Translations under genes and position numbers: made by a program
Notes under the pieces: generated by a model
Database searches by the model: none
What the model was told of the DNA's origin: nothing
Seen by the model: only the letters and a program-made list of their open reading frames with translations
NCBI GenBank assembly: GCA_044450785.1
Contig: JBIOJM010000097.1
Coordinates: forward strand, 1-28,734
Direction of reading: 5' to 3'
Length of the DNA stretch: 28,734 bases
DNA from: JBIOJM01 sp044450785
GTDB lineage: Bacteria; Planctomycetota; Planctomycetia; Isosphaerales; Isosphaeraceae
Part shown: positions 14,056 to 27,300 of the stretch, piece after piece
Position numbering within the stretch: the stretch's first letter is position 1
How the letters are laid out: every line of letters starts with the position of its first letter

Positions 14056-14535
14056 ATGACTCGGCACCTTCGCCTCCGGGCGCGTATCTTGGTGTTCAGC
14101 TTCGTTTTTTCTCAGACGGTAGGAGCGACGGGTTTCGGCCTGGCCGCTGATCGGACGCGCCGAGTCGCACGGCCGTGCTCCGTGCCGCGCGCGACCGCCA
14201 CGCTGGGTACCTTCCAGCCGACACCCACCATCACGGTTCGCGGGAACGCCCCGATCGGTGGAGGCTACTCTCCGCTCGGGATCTACGGAGATCAGACGAT
14301 GTCCCTTTATGGACCATTCTCGCCATTCCGCGTGACGACGGCGCCCGTGCTCGTTTACGTTCGCGGATATGACGGCTCGATCCGCATCACGGAGGCAACC
14401 GCGTTCTCCAATCCGAATCTTCCCGAGCTTTCGCCGGTCCGTTATCCGACGGAAGCCAATTACTTTTATGGTCCGAGGATTCACCGTGTCTCCCCATGGG
14501 GGACGAACGCGATCAACTGGATCGACCAGAACTAA
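14056..14535 (+). CDS. Small secreted planctomycete protein
   Basis: The protein has 159 residues; TTGAGGTA lies shortly before ATG 14056. Residues 1-31 form a signal peptide (MTRHLRLRARILVFSFVF, cleavage near GFGLAA). The mature protein is rich in Gly, Pro, Ser, Thr and Tyr, with segments GGYSPLGIYGDQTMSLYGPF, TAPVLVYVRGYDG and NYFYGPR, and ends NWIDQN. The spacing of YGP/YGD motifs suggests a small beta structure. I recognise the pattern from short exported planctomycete proteins but know no function. It lies 137 bases after the XRE gene. Confidence 0.72.
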   Translation: MTRHLRLRARILVFSFVFSQTVGATGFGLAADRTRRVARPCSVPRATATLGTFQPTPTITVRGNAPIGGGYSPLGIYGDQTMSLYGPFSPFRVTTAPVLVYVRGYDGSIRITEATAFSNPNLPELSPVRYPTEANYFYGPRIHRVSPWGTNAINWIDQN

Positions 14536-15393
14536 CAGGTATGGCGGGCACGGAGGTCCGCGTTGGGCTTCCTCGCACAGCTCGGGAAGTGATTTCCGGC
14601 CCGCTCCACATCGATTCGTGCATCCATGGCTGCGCGGACTCGCTGATGCATCATGTTGATTTTCGTCAACAGAATGGACACGCCCGGGCTCGATGGTTAA
14701 CGTACTTCGGGTGTTTATCGGGTTGGAATCGTTGAGTTCGGGTAATCGGGCGGTTCTTGGGTGACGGCCGCGCCCGTGGGTGGTGGGTCCGCGCTCAGGA
14801 GAAGGACCGCGCCGGCAGCACGTGGGGTCCTGCGCCGAAAGTGCCGCCGGCGAGGAGCTTTGTTGCGCCCGAACCGGACGGCGATCAGCCAGAATCCACC
14901 ACCGTCACGGTGTTGCGTGGCGTCTTCGAAGAAGCGAGTGGGCGCCCCACGAACGGACCCAATTCCGGTCGATGGCGGGAACGTTACGAATTATTTTGAT
15001 TCTCTTGGTTGCAAATCAGGCATTGAACGATTAGATGTGTACTGCTCTCAAGGGACGCGGGCAGAGCCTCCACCGATGTTCGACGTTGCGCGTTGGCGAG
15101 GAACAGCCGAGAGCAGTGATCGGGGGCGAGGGGTCAAGTTCGGTTGACGAGGCAATCGAATCGAACGCCATCTTGCGGTGTTGCTCGGCGTGGCCATCGA
15201 CGAACGAATCGCTCTGGGAGAGGTTGCGGCGGTACTCGATCAAGGCTCGGCGTGCTCTGCCAGATCAGGGTGGAGCACGCGTCGTCTCGATTTCGGAGCA
15301 CGTCGATGGCGACGTCCCGAAGCCGTCCTCTTCTGAATTTCCTGGGATGAAATCGCTTCCGTAGCTGAAGGCAACCGAGTTAAGGAACCCAGC
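14536..15393. other. 858-base spacer upstream of the giant gene, no gene seen
   Basis: Open frames here (for example 15035-15364 plus and 15031-15243 minus) lack ribosome sites and known composition, so I do not call them. There is a perfect palindrome TGATGCATCA (14644-14653), a distant inverted repeat ACTGCTCTC (15041-15049) / GAGAGCAGT (15110-15118), and a weak promoter-like TTGCAA/TAGATG pair at 15009-15037. The spacer is long enough to hold the regulation of the giant gene or an unrecognised RNA. Confidence 0.5.
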
Positions 15394-18300
15394 ATGTCCT
15401 TGTCACGAAGTCGTGCCTCTCGCGCACCGAGCTCGCTTCGCAAGCATCGGAACCACCGGCAGCGCCGGGCCATACCGTTCTTGCTCGAGCCCCTCGAGGC
15501 GCGGTGCCTGCTCTCGATGAACACATGGACCGGTAAGGGCAACGACAACTTGTGGAGCGATTCCCAAAACTGGTCGAACGGGGTCCCGGGCTCGAGCGAT
15601 GACGTAAATATCCCAGGCGGCTTTCCGACGATCGAGTATTCCTCGGCGGCGGGCGCCACCACGATCGACAGTCTGACGGACGCGAACGCGCTGGATTTCA
15701 GCGGCGGCTCACTGACCGTGTCGTCCAGCACGCCACTGACGTCGACGATCAGCGGTGCCTTATCGTTCGACGGCGGCGCGCTGACCGTCACCGGCACCAA
15801 TACCTCGCTCACGGCCAGCGGTCTCATCACGGACTCCTCGGGGAGCATGTCGGCCTTGGCCGGCGCGACGCTGAGCCTGCCGGGACTGACGAACAACGGG
15901 TATTTCATGGCGTTCGACGCGGACGGTGCCGGCAGCGAGATCGACCTTTCAAACCTCACGAATTTCTCCGGCTACGGCGACACGATCACGCAGACAGGCG
16001 GGGCCACGGTGCTGCTCAACAGTGGCGTCACCAGCGTGTACGGCGTGACGTTCACGGTCGACGGCACGGGCAACTTGACACTTCTCGATCAGATCACCTC
16101 GCTGACTGGCGGCGGCCTCAACGTGGTGGGAGGTACCTACACGCTCGGAAATCTGACCGACGTTGATGGGTCCAACATTCAGGTGACGGATGGCGCCGGC
16201 CTGGTCCTTTCGGGCATGGCGACCGTGAACGGATCCTTCACCCAGTTTTCGGCCGACGGTGGGAGCAGCTCCCTCGACATTTCATCGATTTCCAGTTTCA
16301 GCGGTCTCTACAACACCATCAGCGACACGAACGGGGCCACGTTAAAGATCAACAGTGGTTTCACCAGCCTCGATGGCGTGACGTTCACGGTCGACGGCAC
16401 GGGCAGCTTCGTGCCGGGCTCGAGCGATCCCCTCAGCAAGCTCACGTCGCTCACCGACGGCGGCATCAATGACAAAGGGGGCACGTACAGCAGCCTGTCG
16501 AACCTGACCACTGTCGACGGATCGAGTCTCACAGTACAGGGGGGCGGCAAGCTGGTCCTCTCGGGCGTGTTGAGCTTCAACACCGGCATTGATTACGGCG
16601 TGTCCGCCTCCTTCACCGCTTCGGGCACCGGCAGCCTGCTCAGCCTGCCGAACCTGGCGACGTTGAGCGCGATCAACTATTACGGCAGTTTGAGCATCTC
16701 GGCGACCGGGGGGGGCGACGTGGAGCTGCCGCTGCTCGCCTCGATCGGCACCGCCAATTTCTATGCGGCCGTCAGTGCGGCAGCCGACGGCTCCGGAAGC
16801 GTGCTTGATCTGCCGGACCTCACGACCTACAGCACTGACAACGGGACCCTGGCCGCCACCAATTCCGGCACGGTCACGCTCAACCCCAGCCTGACCAGCC
16901 TGACCGGCGTCACGCTCATGCTCGACGGCACGGGCACGATCCCGGAGAGCCAGTTCACGTCGATCAATAACGGCGGCGTGATGGACGACGGGGGTGTGTA
17001 CAGCAGCGCCGCGGACTTCTCGAAGCTGACCAGCATCGACGGCTCGAGTCTCACGGTACAGGGGGGCGGCAAGCTGGTGCTCTCGGGCGTGTTGAGCTTC
17101 AACACCGGCGATCAATACGGCGTGTCCGCCTCCTTTACCGCTTCGGGCACCGGCAGCCTGCTCAGCCTGCCGAACCTGGCGACGTTGAGCGCGATCAACT
17201 ATTACGGCGGTTTGAGCATCTCGGCGACCGGGCAAGGCGACGTGGAGCTGCCCGTGCTGACCTCGATCAACACCGCCAATTTCTATGCGGCCGTCAGTGC
17301 GACAGCCGACGGCTCCGGAAGCCTGCTTGACCTGCCGAATCTCACGGCCTACAGCACGTACAACGGGACCCTGGCCGCCACCAATTCCGGCACGGTCACG
17401 CTCAACCCCAGCCTGACCAGCCTGACCGGCGTCACGCTGATGCTCGACGGCACGGGCACGATCCCGGAGAGCCAGTTCACGGCGATCAATAACGGCGGCG
17501 TCAAAGACGAGGGGGGCGCGTACAGCAGCGCCGCGGACTTCTCGAAGCTGACCAACATCAGCGGCTCGAGCCTTGCCGTGCAAGGGGGCGGCAAGCTGGT
17601 CTTGGCGGGCGTTCTCAGCTTCGACCCGAGCAGCCAAAACACGGACTTCACGGCCTCGGGCGCCGGCAGCCTGCTCAGCCTGCCGAAGCTGGCGTCGATC
17701 GGCAGCACGGACTTTTACGGCGACTTGTCCATCCAGGCCAGCGCGGGGGGCGACGTGGAGCTGCCGGCTCTGGTCACGATCAGCACGCCCGATTACACAC
17801 CCGTGAGCGCGTCCGCCGATGGCGCCGGCAGCGTGATCAATCTCTCGTCCCTGACCACGTTCGAGGTCAACTCCGGCGGTGGCTTGAGCGCTACCAACGG
17901 CGGCACGATCGAGCTGTCGAGCGGCCTGACCAGCGTGAGCGGCGTGACGATCACGACCGACAGCCTGACCGGCTTGCCGCTGGACCAGTTCACGTCGGTG
18001 ACCGCCGGCGGGATCACGGTCGAGGGGGTCTCGTACACGCTCTCGAACCTGACCGACATCGACGGATCGAGCCTGATCGTGGAGAACGGCGGCAGCTTGA
18101 CCCTGCCGGCGAACGCGCCCAACCCGGTGACCACATACACGAACAATTCGTACGGGACCGCCGTTTTCGAGGCCACCGGCGGTAGCACGCTCAGCCTGGC
18201 GGGATTGCAGTCGGTCAGCGGCAGCTACGGCCCCGACGTCGAGGCCATGGGCACTGGGAGCGTGGTCGATATCTCGGGACTGGGCTCATGGAGCACCACC

Positions 18301-21300
18301 TCCGGCGGCGGCGACCTGACCGCCACCGGCGGTGGCACGATCGCTCTGGACAGCAGCCTCACCAGCGTAAACGGCGTGGCCGTCACGCTCGACGGTGCGA
18401 GCACCATGGATCTCAGTCACTTGCAGACTCTGACCGGCGGCAGCATCACGGTGAATGGAGGCGGGCCGTACGATCTTGCGAGTCTGACCACCATCGACGG
18501 CACGGCCTTGTACGCGGAAGGTGGCGCAACCCTGATGCTCGAGGGGGTCACCAACTACGCGAACGACAGCTACTACTACGGCGTTCCGTTCCAGGCCACC
18601 GGCGGCAGCACATTGGACCTTTCCCAGCTCCAGTCGATCAGCGCGGGTTCCTACGGCCTGAATGTCTTCGCCACCGGCGCCAACAGCGTCGTCGACCTGT
18701 CGAGTCTGTCGTCGTGGTCCGTACCCGACGGCACCAGCAGCTTGAACGCCACCGGCGGCGGCACGATCGCGCTCGACAGCAGCCTCACCGGCTTGAACAA
18801 CGTATCGATCACGGTCGACAGCCCAACCGCCTTGCCTTTCCCCTCCGGCTTCACTTCACTCACGGACAGCACGATGACCGTGCAGGGGGCTGGAACCTAC
18901 GACCTTTCGGCCTTGAGCGACATCGATGGCTCGAGCTTCTACGCGGAAGCCGGCGCCGTCGTGACGTTGACCGGGGCGCTCTCGTACACGAACGATACCT
19001 ACAACTTCCCGACCCTGGAAGCCTCCGGCGGCGGCACGCTCGATCTGTCGCAGTTGCAGACGATCGGTGGCACCTATGGCGTGAACATCGTGGCTACGGG
19101 TGCTGGAAGCCTGGTCAACCTTTCGTCCCTGACCTCGATCGATACCACCTACGGCGGCTCGTTGAGCGCCACCAACGGCGGCACGATCGAGCTGTCCGGC
19201 CTCACCTCGTTGAACGGCGTCTCGATCACGGTCGACAGTGCCGCCGGCGGCGCCCTGCTCGATCAGCTCACCGCGTTCACCAACGGCACACTCACGGTGA
19301 ACGGGACCTCGCTCGACCTCACAAGTCTGAGCGACATCGACGGCTCCAGCTTCTACGTGGAAAACGGCGGCACCCTCCAGTTGCCCGCCGTGCAATCATA
19401 CGCCAACAACGTGAACTATAACGGCGCCGTCTTCGAGGCCACGGGCGGGAGTACGCTCGATCTGTCGAGCCTGCAGTCCATCTCAGGCGAATATGGCGTG
19501 ACCGCGTCCGCGACCGACACAGCGAGCGTCGTCGACCTGTCCGGTGTCACGTCGTGGTCCCTGACCTACAACTACAGCAGTACCTTGACCGCCACCGGCG
19601 GCGGGACGATCGATCTCTCCAGCGGCCTGACCAGCCTCAATGACTTCAACATCAACGTCGACAGCGCGACCGCCTTGAGCGCGCAGGTCGGAGGCGTCGC
19701 AACGCCCGCGCTCAGTTTGTTCGGCTCGCTCACCGACAGCACGCTCACTCTGGACGGTGGGGGGGCGTACAGCCTGTCGAGCCTGACCGTGCTGGATGGA
19801 TCGAGCCTGTACGCGGAAAACGGCGCCAGCCTCACCATCGATTTGTCTTCTTACTCGACGTCGTCCACTTACAGTACCTACAACACTCCCACCTTCGAGG
19901 CTTCCGGCGGCGGCACACTCGACTTTCCGAGCCTGCAGGCGATCTCAGGCTATTATAGCGTGAACCTGATCGCGATCGGCCAGAACAGCGTGGTTGATCT
20001 GTCGGCGCTCAGCTCGTATACCTCGACCTATGCCTACAACAACAGCGTGAGCGCTACCGGCGGCGGCACGATCGATCTGAACGCCGGCCTGACCAGCCTG
20101 AGCGGCGTCGACATCACGGTCGACGGCCAGAGCAGCCTGCCGCTCGGTCAGCTCACGTCGCTCACCGATAGCACGGTGAACGTACTGGGAGGCACGCAGA
20201 CTTTCCTGTCCCTGATCGACTTCGACGGCTCGACCCTGAACGCGCAAGACGGCGCCAACGTGACGCTGCCCGTGGCCACGTACACCAACTCCTCGATCTA
20301 TTATGGCACCACCCTCGGGGTTGCCGGCGGCAGCACGCTGGACTTATCGAACCTGACGTCGATCGGGGGCTTCTACGGCGTTGCCGTGACCGCCGCCGGC
20401 TCGGGGAGCGAGGTCGAGCTGCCGCTCATCGCGACTTTCGGCGGCGGCGGCGGCAGCTTGATCGCCACCGGCGGCGGCACGATTCAGCTCGGCAGCGGCC
20501 TCACCAGCCTGACCAACGTGGCGGTCACGGTCGACGGCCAGAGCACGCTGGATCTCGAGTACTTGCAAACGCTCACCGGCGGCAGTATCACGGTCGACGG
20601 GGCCACGTACACGCTCCCGGGCCTGACCGCGATCAGCGGCTCGAGCCTGTACGTGGCAAACGGCGGCAGCCTGACGCTCACGGGGCTCATCACCGACACC
20701 AGCACCACCTCCTATGTCGCGTCGTTCGAGGCGACGGGCACCAACAGCCTGCTCGACCTGTCGAGTCTCACGACGATCAGCGGTGGTACCCTGACCGTCG
20801 TGGCGTCCGGATCGGGGGCCGTGATCAATCTGCTGGGTCTGACCACGTTCAGCGACAGCGGCAGCTTCAGCGCGACCAACGGCGGCAAGATCGAGCTCGG
20901 CAGCGGCCTCACCAGCTTGAACGGCGTCACGCTCACGATCTCCAGCTCGGCGGGCGCCGCCCTCCTTGGTCAGCTCACCTCGTTCACCAACGGCTCGCTC
21001 ACAGTGGATGGGGCCACGGTCACGGCGCCGAACCTGACGGATATCGACGGATCGAGCATCTACGTGCAAAACGGCGGCAGCCTGACCCTGGCCGGGGTGA
21101 CGACTTACTCCGATTCCACCAACTATGACAATCGTTACCTGGAGGCCACGGGCGCCGGCAGCATCCTCAGCCTGCCGAAGTTGGGGGCGATCACCTGGAC
21201 CGGCTATGACCAGCTCTTGACCATCCAGGCAACGTCGGGTGGCCAAGTGGACCTGCCGGCGCTGACCTCGATGACCACCACCGGCGGTTACTCGGAATTC

Positions 21301-24300
21301 ACGATTGACGCGAATGGCACCGGCAGCCTGATCGATCTGTCGGCACTGGGCACCGCCACCGCTTATACCGGCTACTCCACCTACTATCACAGCAACCTCA
21401 CGGCCACCGGTGGTTCCACGATCGAGCTAGGCAGCGGCCTCACCGCGCTCACAGTCTGGGACGTGACCGTCGATAGCACGAGCGCCCTGACCGTCGGCAG
21501 CACCAGCAGCTCGTGGCTCGCCCAGTTGGCCAGCTTGACGACCGGCGCAATCACCATCCTGGGGGGCTCGTTCACACTCTCGAGCCTCTCCGACATCGAT
21601 GGCACGAGCCTGTACGTGAAGCAGGGCGGCAACCTGGATGTGAACAGCACGAAGCTGACCACCGATACGGTCAGCTCGGGCATTACCATCTACTTGGACG
21701 CCGAGGCGGGAAGCACGCTCAGCCTGGCTGGCTTGACGACGCTCACCGGCGGCTACTTGAACATCACGGCTTCGGGTGCGAACAGCCTGATCGATCTGTC
21801 GAACGTGACGACCCTCACCACCACGAACACCGGTCTGCTGAGCGCGACCACCGGCGGCGCGATCGATCTCTCCGCCAGCCTGACCAGCCTCAACCTCTTC
21901 AGCCTCGTCGTCGACGCCACGACCAGCCTTCCGCTCGCTCAATTCACCACGCTGACCAACGGCGGTCTCACGATCGAGGGGGGCTCGTTCAATCTGCCCA
22001 ATCTGACCGACTTGGACGGCTCGAACCTGACGGCCGCGAGCAGCGGCGTCCTGGTGCTTCCGGACCTGGCGAGCTACCACGGGTCCTCGTATTTCTATGC
22101 ACATAACACATTCGAGGCGACCGGCTCGCTCAGCAAGATCTCCCTTCCCATCCTGACGACCGTCATCACGCCGGACCAGTATTACGGCCTGAGCATCGAG
22201 GCGTACGCCGCAGGCCACGTGGCGATTCCCATGCTGGCCACGGTCGATAACAGCGTGAATCCGGCCGAGGTCGGTCTGGACGCCGAGGGCGCCCTCAGCC
22301 AGATCGACGCGTCAAGCCTGACCACGCTCAAGAATTACGGGTTGGACTACTATCCCGGCCTCGAGGTCACCTCCGGCGCCACCCTGCTCGACCCCGTCCT
22401 CAAGACCCTCGACAAGGTCATCGTCTCGGTCGATGGATCGAGCAGCTTCTCCTACGCCCAGTGGACCTCGCTGACCAGCAGTAGTTTCACGTCGACCGGC
22501 GGCACATTCAACTTCGCGCCGGCGGCGACCAGTCTGTCCGATATCGACGGCACGAGCTTTTACCTCTACGGCGGCGCCGTCGTCTCGTTGCCGGGGGTCG
22601 TCAGTCTCGCGGACCCTGCCGGCATCGTGGTCGACCTGGAGACGAGCGGTAGCGGCAGCACGCTCGCGCTGCCGAATTTGGCTTCCCTGGGGACGATTCA
22701 AAACTATCTCTACGTCGATGCGTTTTCCGGCGGGCACACGCGCCTGCCTGCGCTGGCCACGATCAGCAAGGCCAGCAGCCCGTATGTGCGGTTCTACGCC
22801 CAGGGAGCCGGCAGCTTGATCGACGTGGCGTCGCTGGCGAGCTACACGGCCAGTCCGGGCTACGGCGTCCTCTCCGATACCCAGGGGGCCACGATCAACG
22901 ACCCCGTCCTCACGAATCTGGACGGCGTCGTCGTCACCGTCGACGGCAGCGCGATCTTCACGGCCCTCTGGACCAACCTGACGAACGGTTCCTTCACCGC
23001 GACCGGGGGCACTTACACGTTCAATCTGCTCACGGATTTCGACGCGTCGAGCGTGTATGTCTCGGGAGGGGCCGTCGTGACGTTCACGGCCTTCCCGAGC
23101 TACAACGGCGGTTCCAGCACGATTTACTTCCAGGCCAGCGGCGCCGGCAGCATGCTCGAATTCCCCGAGCTGCTATCCTTGAACGCACCGACCGTCTTTC
23201 TCGATGTGCAGGCGCTGTCCGGCGGCCAGGTGCAGCTCCCTTTGCTGGCCGTGATCCCCGCCACCAGCCCGTACGTGCAATTCGATTCCGAGGGCGCGGG
23301 CAGCACGATCAACGTGCCCGCCCTGACGAGCTTCACGGGTGAAGGTGGTAATGCCGGCATCACCCTCAAATCCGGCGGCCGTCTCCTCGATCCGAACTTG
23401 AACTCCATCACGGACGTCAATCTCAACATCGACACGAGTTTCACACTCGCCGCGAACGAGTCTTACACCATCACAAAAGGCGCGACGATCAAGATCACGG
23501 CCTCGCCGCTCGTGGAGCAAGGCAGCCTGTCCCTTCCCGATAACGCCACGCTCAACCTCACAGGCGGCCTCGAGGTCGACGGCCTGGGCGTGCTCGCGCT
23601 CGCAAGCTCGGCCACGTTCGAGATCAGCGGCAACCTCGTGGGGAACACGACCGACGCTGATCCGTTCGCGCCCCTGGGGACTGTGGTTTTCGACAGCGGC
23701 CAGGGAATCAACCACCCGCCGCAGCAGCTCCAGGCCATGTCGACCGACATGGGGGCCGTCCAGGCAGCGTACACCAACAATTTCGCATACGGGACGATCA
23801 GCCTGGCAAGCAACACTTACCTCCAGCTCATCCCGGCAGGCCCGGGGACCAAGGCCGTTTACGCCAACGAGCTGATCGTGCCCGACGGCGCCACGCTCGA
23901 CCTGAATGGTCTGAACCTCTACGCGCGCGGGTCCGAGATCGGCTCGCAAGCCACCATCTTCAACGGCACGATCACCCTGATTCCCGGCGGCGGCCCGATC
24001 CCGAAGAACGCCGCCACCCCCGCCGATCTGGCGAACCCTGGCGAGCAGGATGACTGGACCTTCTTCGGCCGTGCCGGCGAGACGGTCACGATCGCCGTCG
24101 ACCCGGGCGCAAGCGGTGTGCTGGCGGCGGCGCCGCCGCAGCTCGGCTGGGTCACCGTCAACCTGCTGGATTCGCACGGCTTCGTGCTCGCCTCAGCCAC
24201 CAACGCCGGCGCAAGCGATGGCTCGGCCGTCGCGATCACCGACTTCACCTTCCCGTCCGACGGCACGTACACGATGCAGGTCGAGGCCCCCCCGCAGAGT

Positions 24301-27300
24301 CAAGTGCCCAAGCCCACCGTGAGCCAGTCCGACAGCACCGGCAACTACCAGATGGAAGTGTTCGACGTCACGCCCGCCGTCAACCCTCTGGTCCTGGGCC
24401 AGCAGGAAAGTGGCACGGTCGACGGCCCATTCGGCGTTGCGGACTGGACGTTCTCCGGGACGGCCAGCGAGCTGGTCGGCCTCAGCAAGGCCAGTGCCGA
24501 CCCCGGAATCGTCTTCAACCTGACCGGTCCCGGCAGTTACAGCCTGACGAACCTCACGCAAGGGCAGCAGATCACGCTGCCGGCCAGCGGCAATTACGCC
24601 CTCACGGTCGACGGCACCGGCAGCAACGGCGTCAACTACACCTTCGAGCTCGACCAACTGACGATCGACCCGTTGACCTTGAATGCCGTCCCACTACCGG
24701 AGAAATCCACGGGCAGCGGCTATGGCCAGCTCTTCGAGGTGACCCTGACGAGCTTGAACGCTCAGACGCTGTTCGTCGGCCTCACGGACAGCACGTCGAG
24801 CGACGTCAACCAACTTTATGCCAAGTACGGCTCGGCCCCCACCCAGTCCAGCTTCGGCACCAGCTACTCCGGCCCATCCACGGCCGATCCCAGCATCCTC
24901 ATCTCATCGGCCGCCCCGGGCAACTGGTACTTCCTGGTCTATTCGGCGTCTGCCCCGGCCGCCAGCAACTACACGATCGTGGCCACCGGCGCCCCGGTCC
25001 AGTTGAGCGCGGTCACCCCATCCTATTCGGCGGGGGGAAGCGCCGCTTCGCTCACCTTGACGGGCGCCGGGTTTGACCAGGCGACGTCGGTGTCGCTGGT
25101 CTATACCGACCCGAGCACCAAGGTGACGACGACCGTCGCGGCCACCAGCGTCACGGTGAACACGTTCAACCAAATCACGGCGAGCTTCGCCACCCTGCCC
25201 GCTTCACTCGAGGGCGACACGGTGTCGATCGAGGCGACGCAAGCCGGGCTCAAGCCCGCCGTGTTGCCGGGCTCCTTTACCATAACCATTCCGGGCGCGG
25301 CGCACCTCGAGACCAAGCTCATCATGCCCAGCGTCATGGGACGCCACATCGCCGCGATTATCTATATCGATTACTCCAACACCGGCAGCGAGGCGATGCC
25401 CGCCCCCCTCCTGATCCTCGACACCACCACCGAGGCTTCGGGGATCAATATCCCCTTGATGACGCTCAATCCCGCGCTGCAGGTGTCGGGCTACTGGACG
25501 TCGTCCGTTCCCGCGGGCTATTCCACGAGCATCGAAGTCCTCGCCAGCGGCAAGGTCCCCGGCATGCTCGAGCCGGGTGAATCGGTCAAGGTGCCGGTCT
25601 ATTACGCCGGGATGTTGCGGTCGTCGTGGGATTTCAGCCCCCCGGGGAACAAGTTCGATTTCCGGTTGCAGGTCTTCCCGGCAGGCGACAAGACGGAATC
25701 GAACCTGAGCAGTCTAAAATCGAGCCTCCAACCGTCGGGCATCTCCAGCGCTGCCTGGAGTGCGATCTTCGCTGACATGGTCTCCCAGATCGGCCCGACC
25801 TGGGGCGACTACATCACGATGCTCGACGACGAGGCATCGTACCTGGGCAACCTGGGAGAAAACGTCACCGACGTCAGCCAGCTCTGGCAGTTCGCCATCA
25901 TGCAGGCGAACGGGCTCTCGCCCGTGCCGATCCTGAGCGACGCCACCGACATCTCCGTTCCCTCGGCCGGGTTGGCGCTCGATTTCAGCCGGCAATTCGC
26001 CAATTCGATCATCTCGCGCGACACGGCCGGCCCGCTCGGCTCCGGCTGGACGGACAACTGGCAGTATTCGCTCGCCGTGGGCTCCGACGGCACGATCACT
26101 GTGACCATGCCGTCGGGCCAGCAGCGTATCTTCCAGCCCGACAGCCGCTACGTCGACGTGTATTTCTCTCAGCCGGGCGACGCAGGGAAACTGACGGCCA
26201 TTCCCAGCAGCACTCAGGGCGGCGCACCCAGCTTCGTGTTGCAAGAGGCCGACGGCACCGAGGAGTTCTTCAACTCCAACGGCACGCTCGGTTACATCGA
26301 GGACACACAGGGCAACCGCATCACCGCCGGCTTCACGGGCAGCCGGCTCACCAGCCTCACGTCGTCGTCGGGCGGGTCGCTCACGATCGGTTACAGTTCG
26401 TCCGGCCGGATCGACTCGGTCACGGGCTCGACCGGCCAAACCATCATCTATGGCTACGACTCCTCCAACACGTATCTGGTCTCCGTGACGGCGCCCGGCG
26501 GCGAGGTGACTCGCTACACCTACGACGACGGCACGAACGCGGCGACCAAGAACGCCCTGACCGTGATCGCGAACTCCGACGGCAGCCACCAGTTCTTCAC
26601 CTACGCCGCCAACGGCCGCCTGGCCACGACGTCGCAGGATGGGGGTGTGGGCCGACTGAGCTTCAGCTACACGGAGGGTGAGGTCACCGTGACCGACTCC
26701 GCCGGTCACGCCAGCCAGTACGACTACGATAATAAGGGTAATCTGCTCAAGTACGTCGACCCGCTGGGGAACGCCTCCTACGCCACCTACAACAGCAACG
26801 GCAATCTCACCAGCATCACGGGCCCGACCGGCCTCACGGAGACCTTCACCTACGACGCCAAGGGCAACGTCAGCTCCGCGACCGATCCGCTGGGCGAAAC
26901 CACCACCTTCACCTACACCAGCTCAGACAACCTCCTGGCCAGCGTCACCAACCCTCAGGGCGACACGACGGCGTACCATTACGACCCCCAGGGCGACTTG
27001 ACGGCGGTCCACTACCCCGACAACTCGGTCGAGACGGCCACCTACGACGCACTCGGCGATCCATTGTCACTGACCGACCAGAACGGCCAGGCGACCAGTT
27101 ACAGCTATAACGCGGCAGGGCAGGTCGCCGGCGTGACCTTGGCCGACGGCACGACGATGTCGTACAGCTTCGACACTCAAGGCAACTTGATCACCGCGAC
27201 CGACTCGTCCGGCGTCACCACGCTCACCTACAACGCGGCTGACCAGCTCACCGGCATCACGTACCCGACCGGCCTTTCGCTGCGGTACACCTACAACTCC

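Noticed and set aside
15035..15364. 109-codon plus-strand open frame before the giant gene
   Set aside because: It has no ribosome site, and its composition (Ser, Arg, Cys) is unlike neighbouring genes. No domain is recognised.
16342..17637. 431-codon open frame antisense to the repeat region
   Set aside because: Its repeats only reflect the plus-strand repeats; no ribosome site or domain supports it. The same holds for the other long antisense frames (20344-21390, 23173-24177, 25714-26709).
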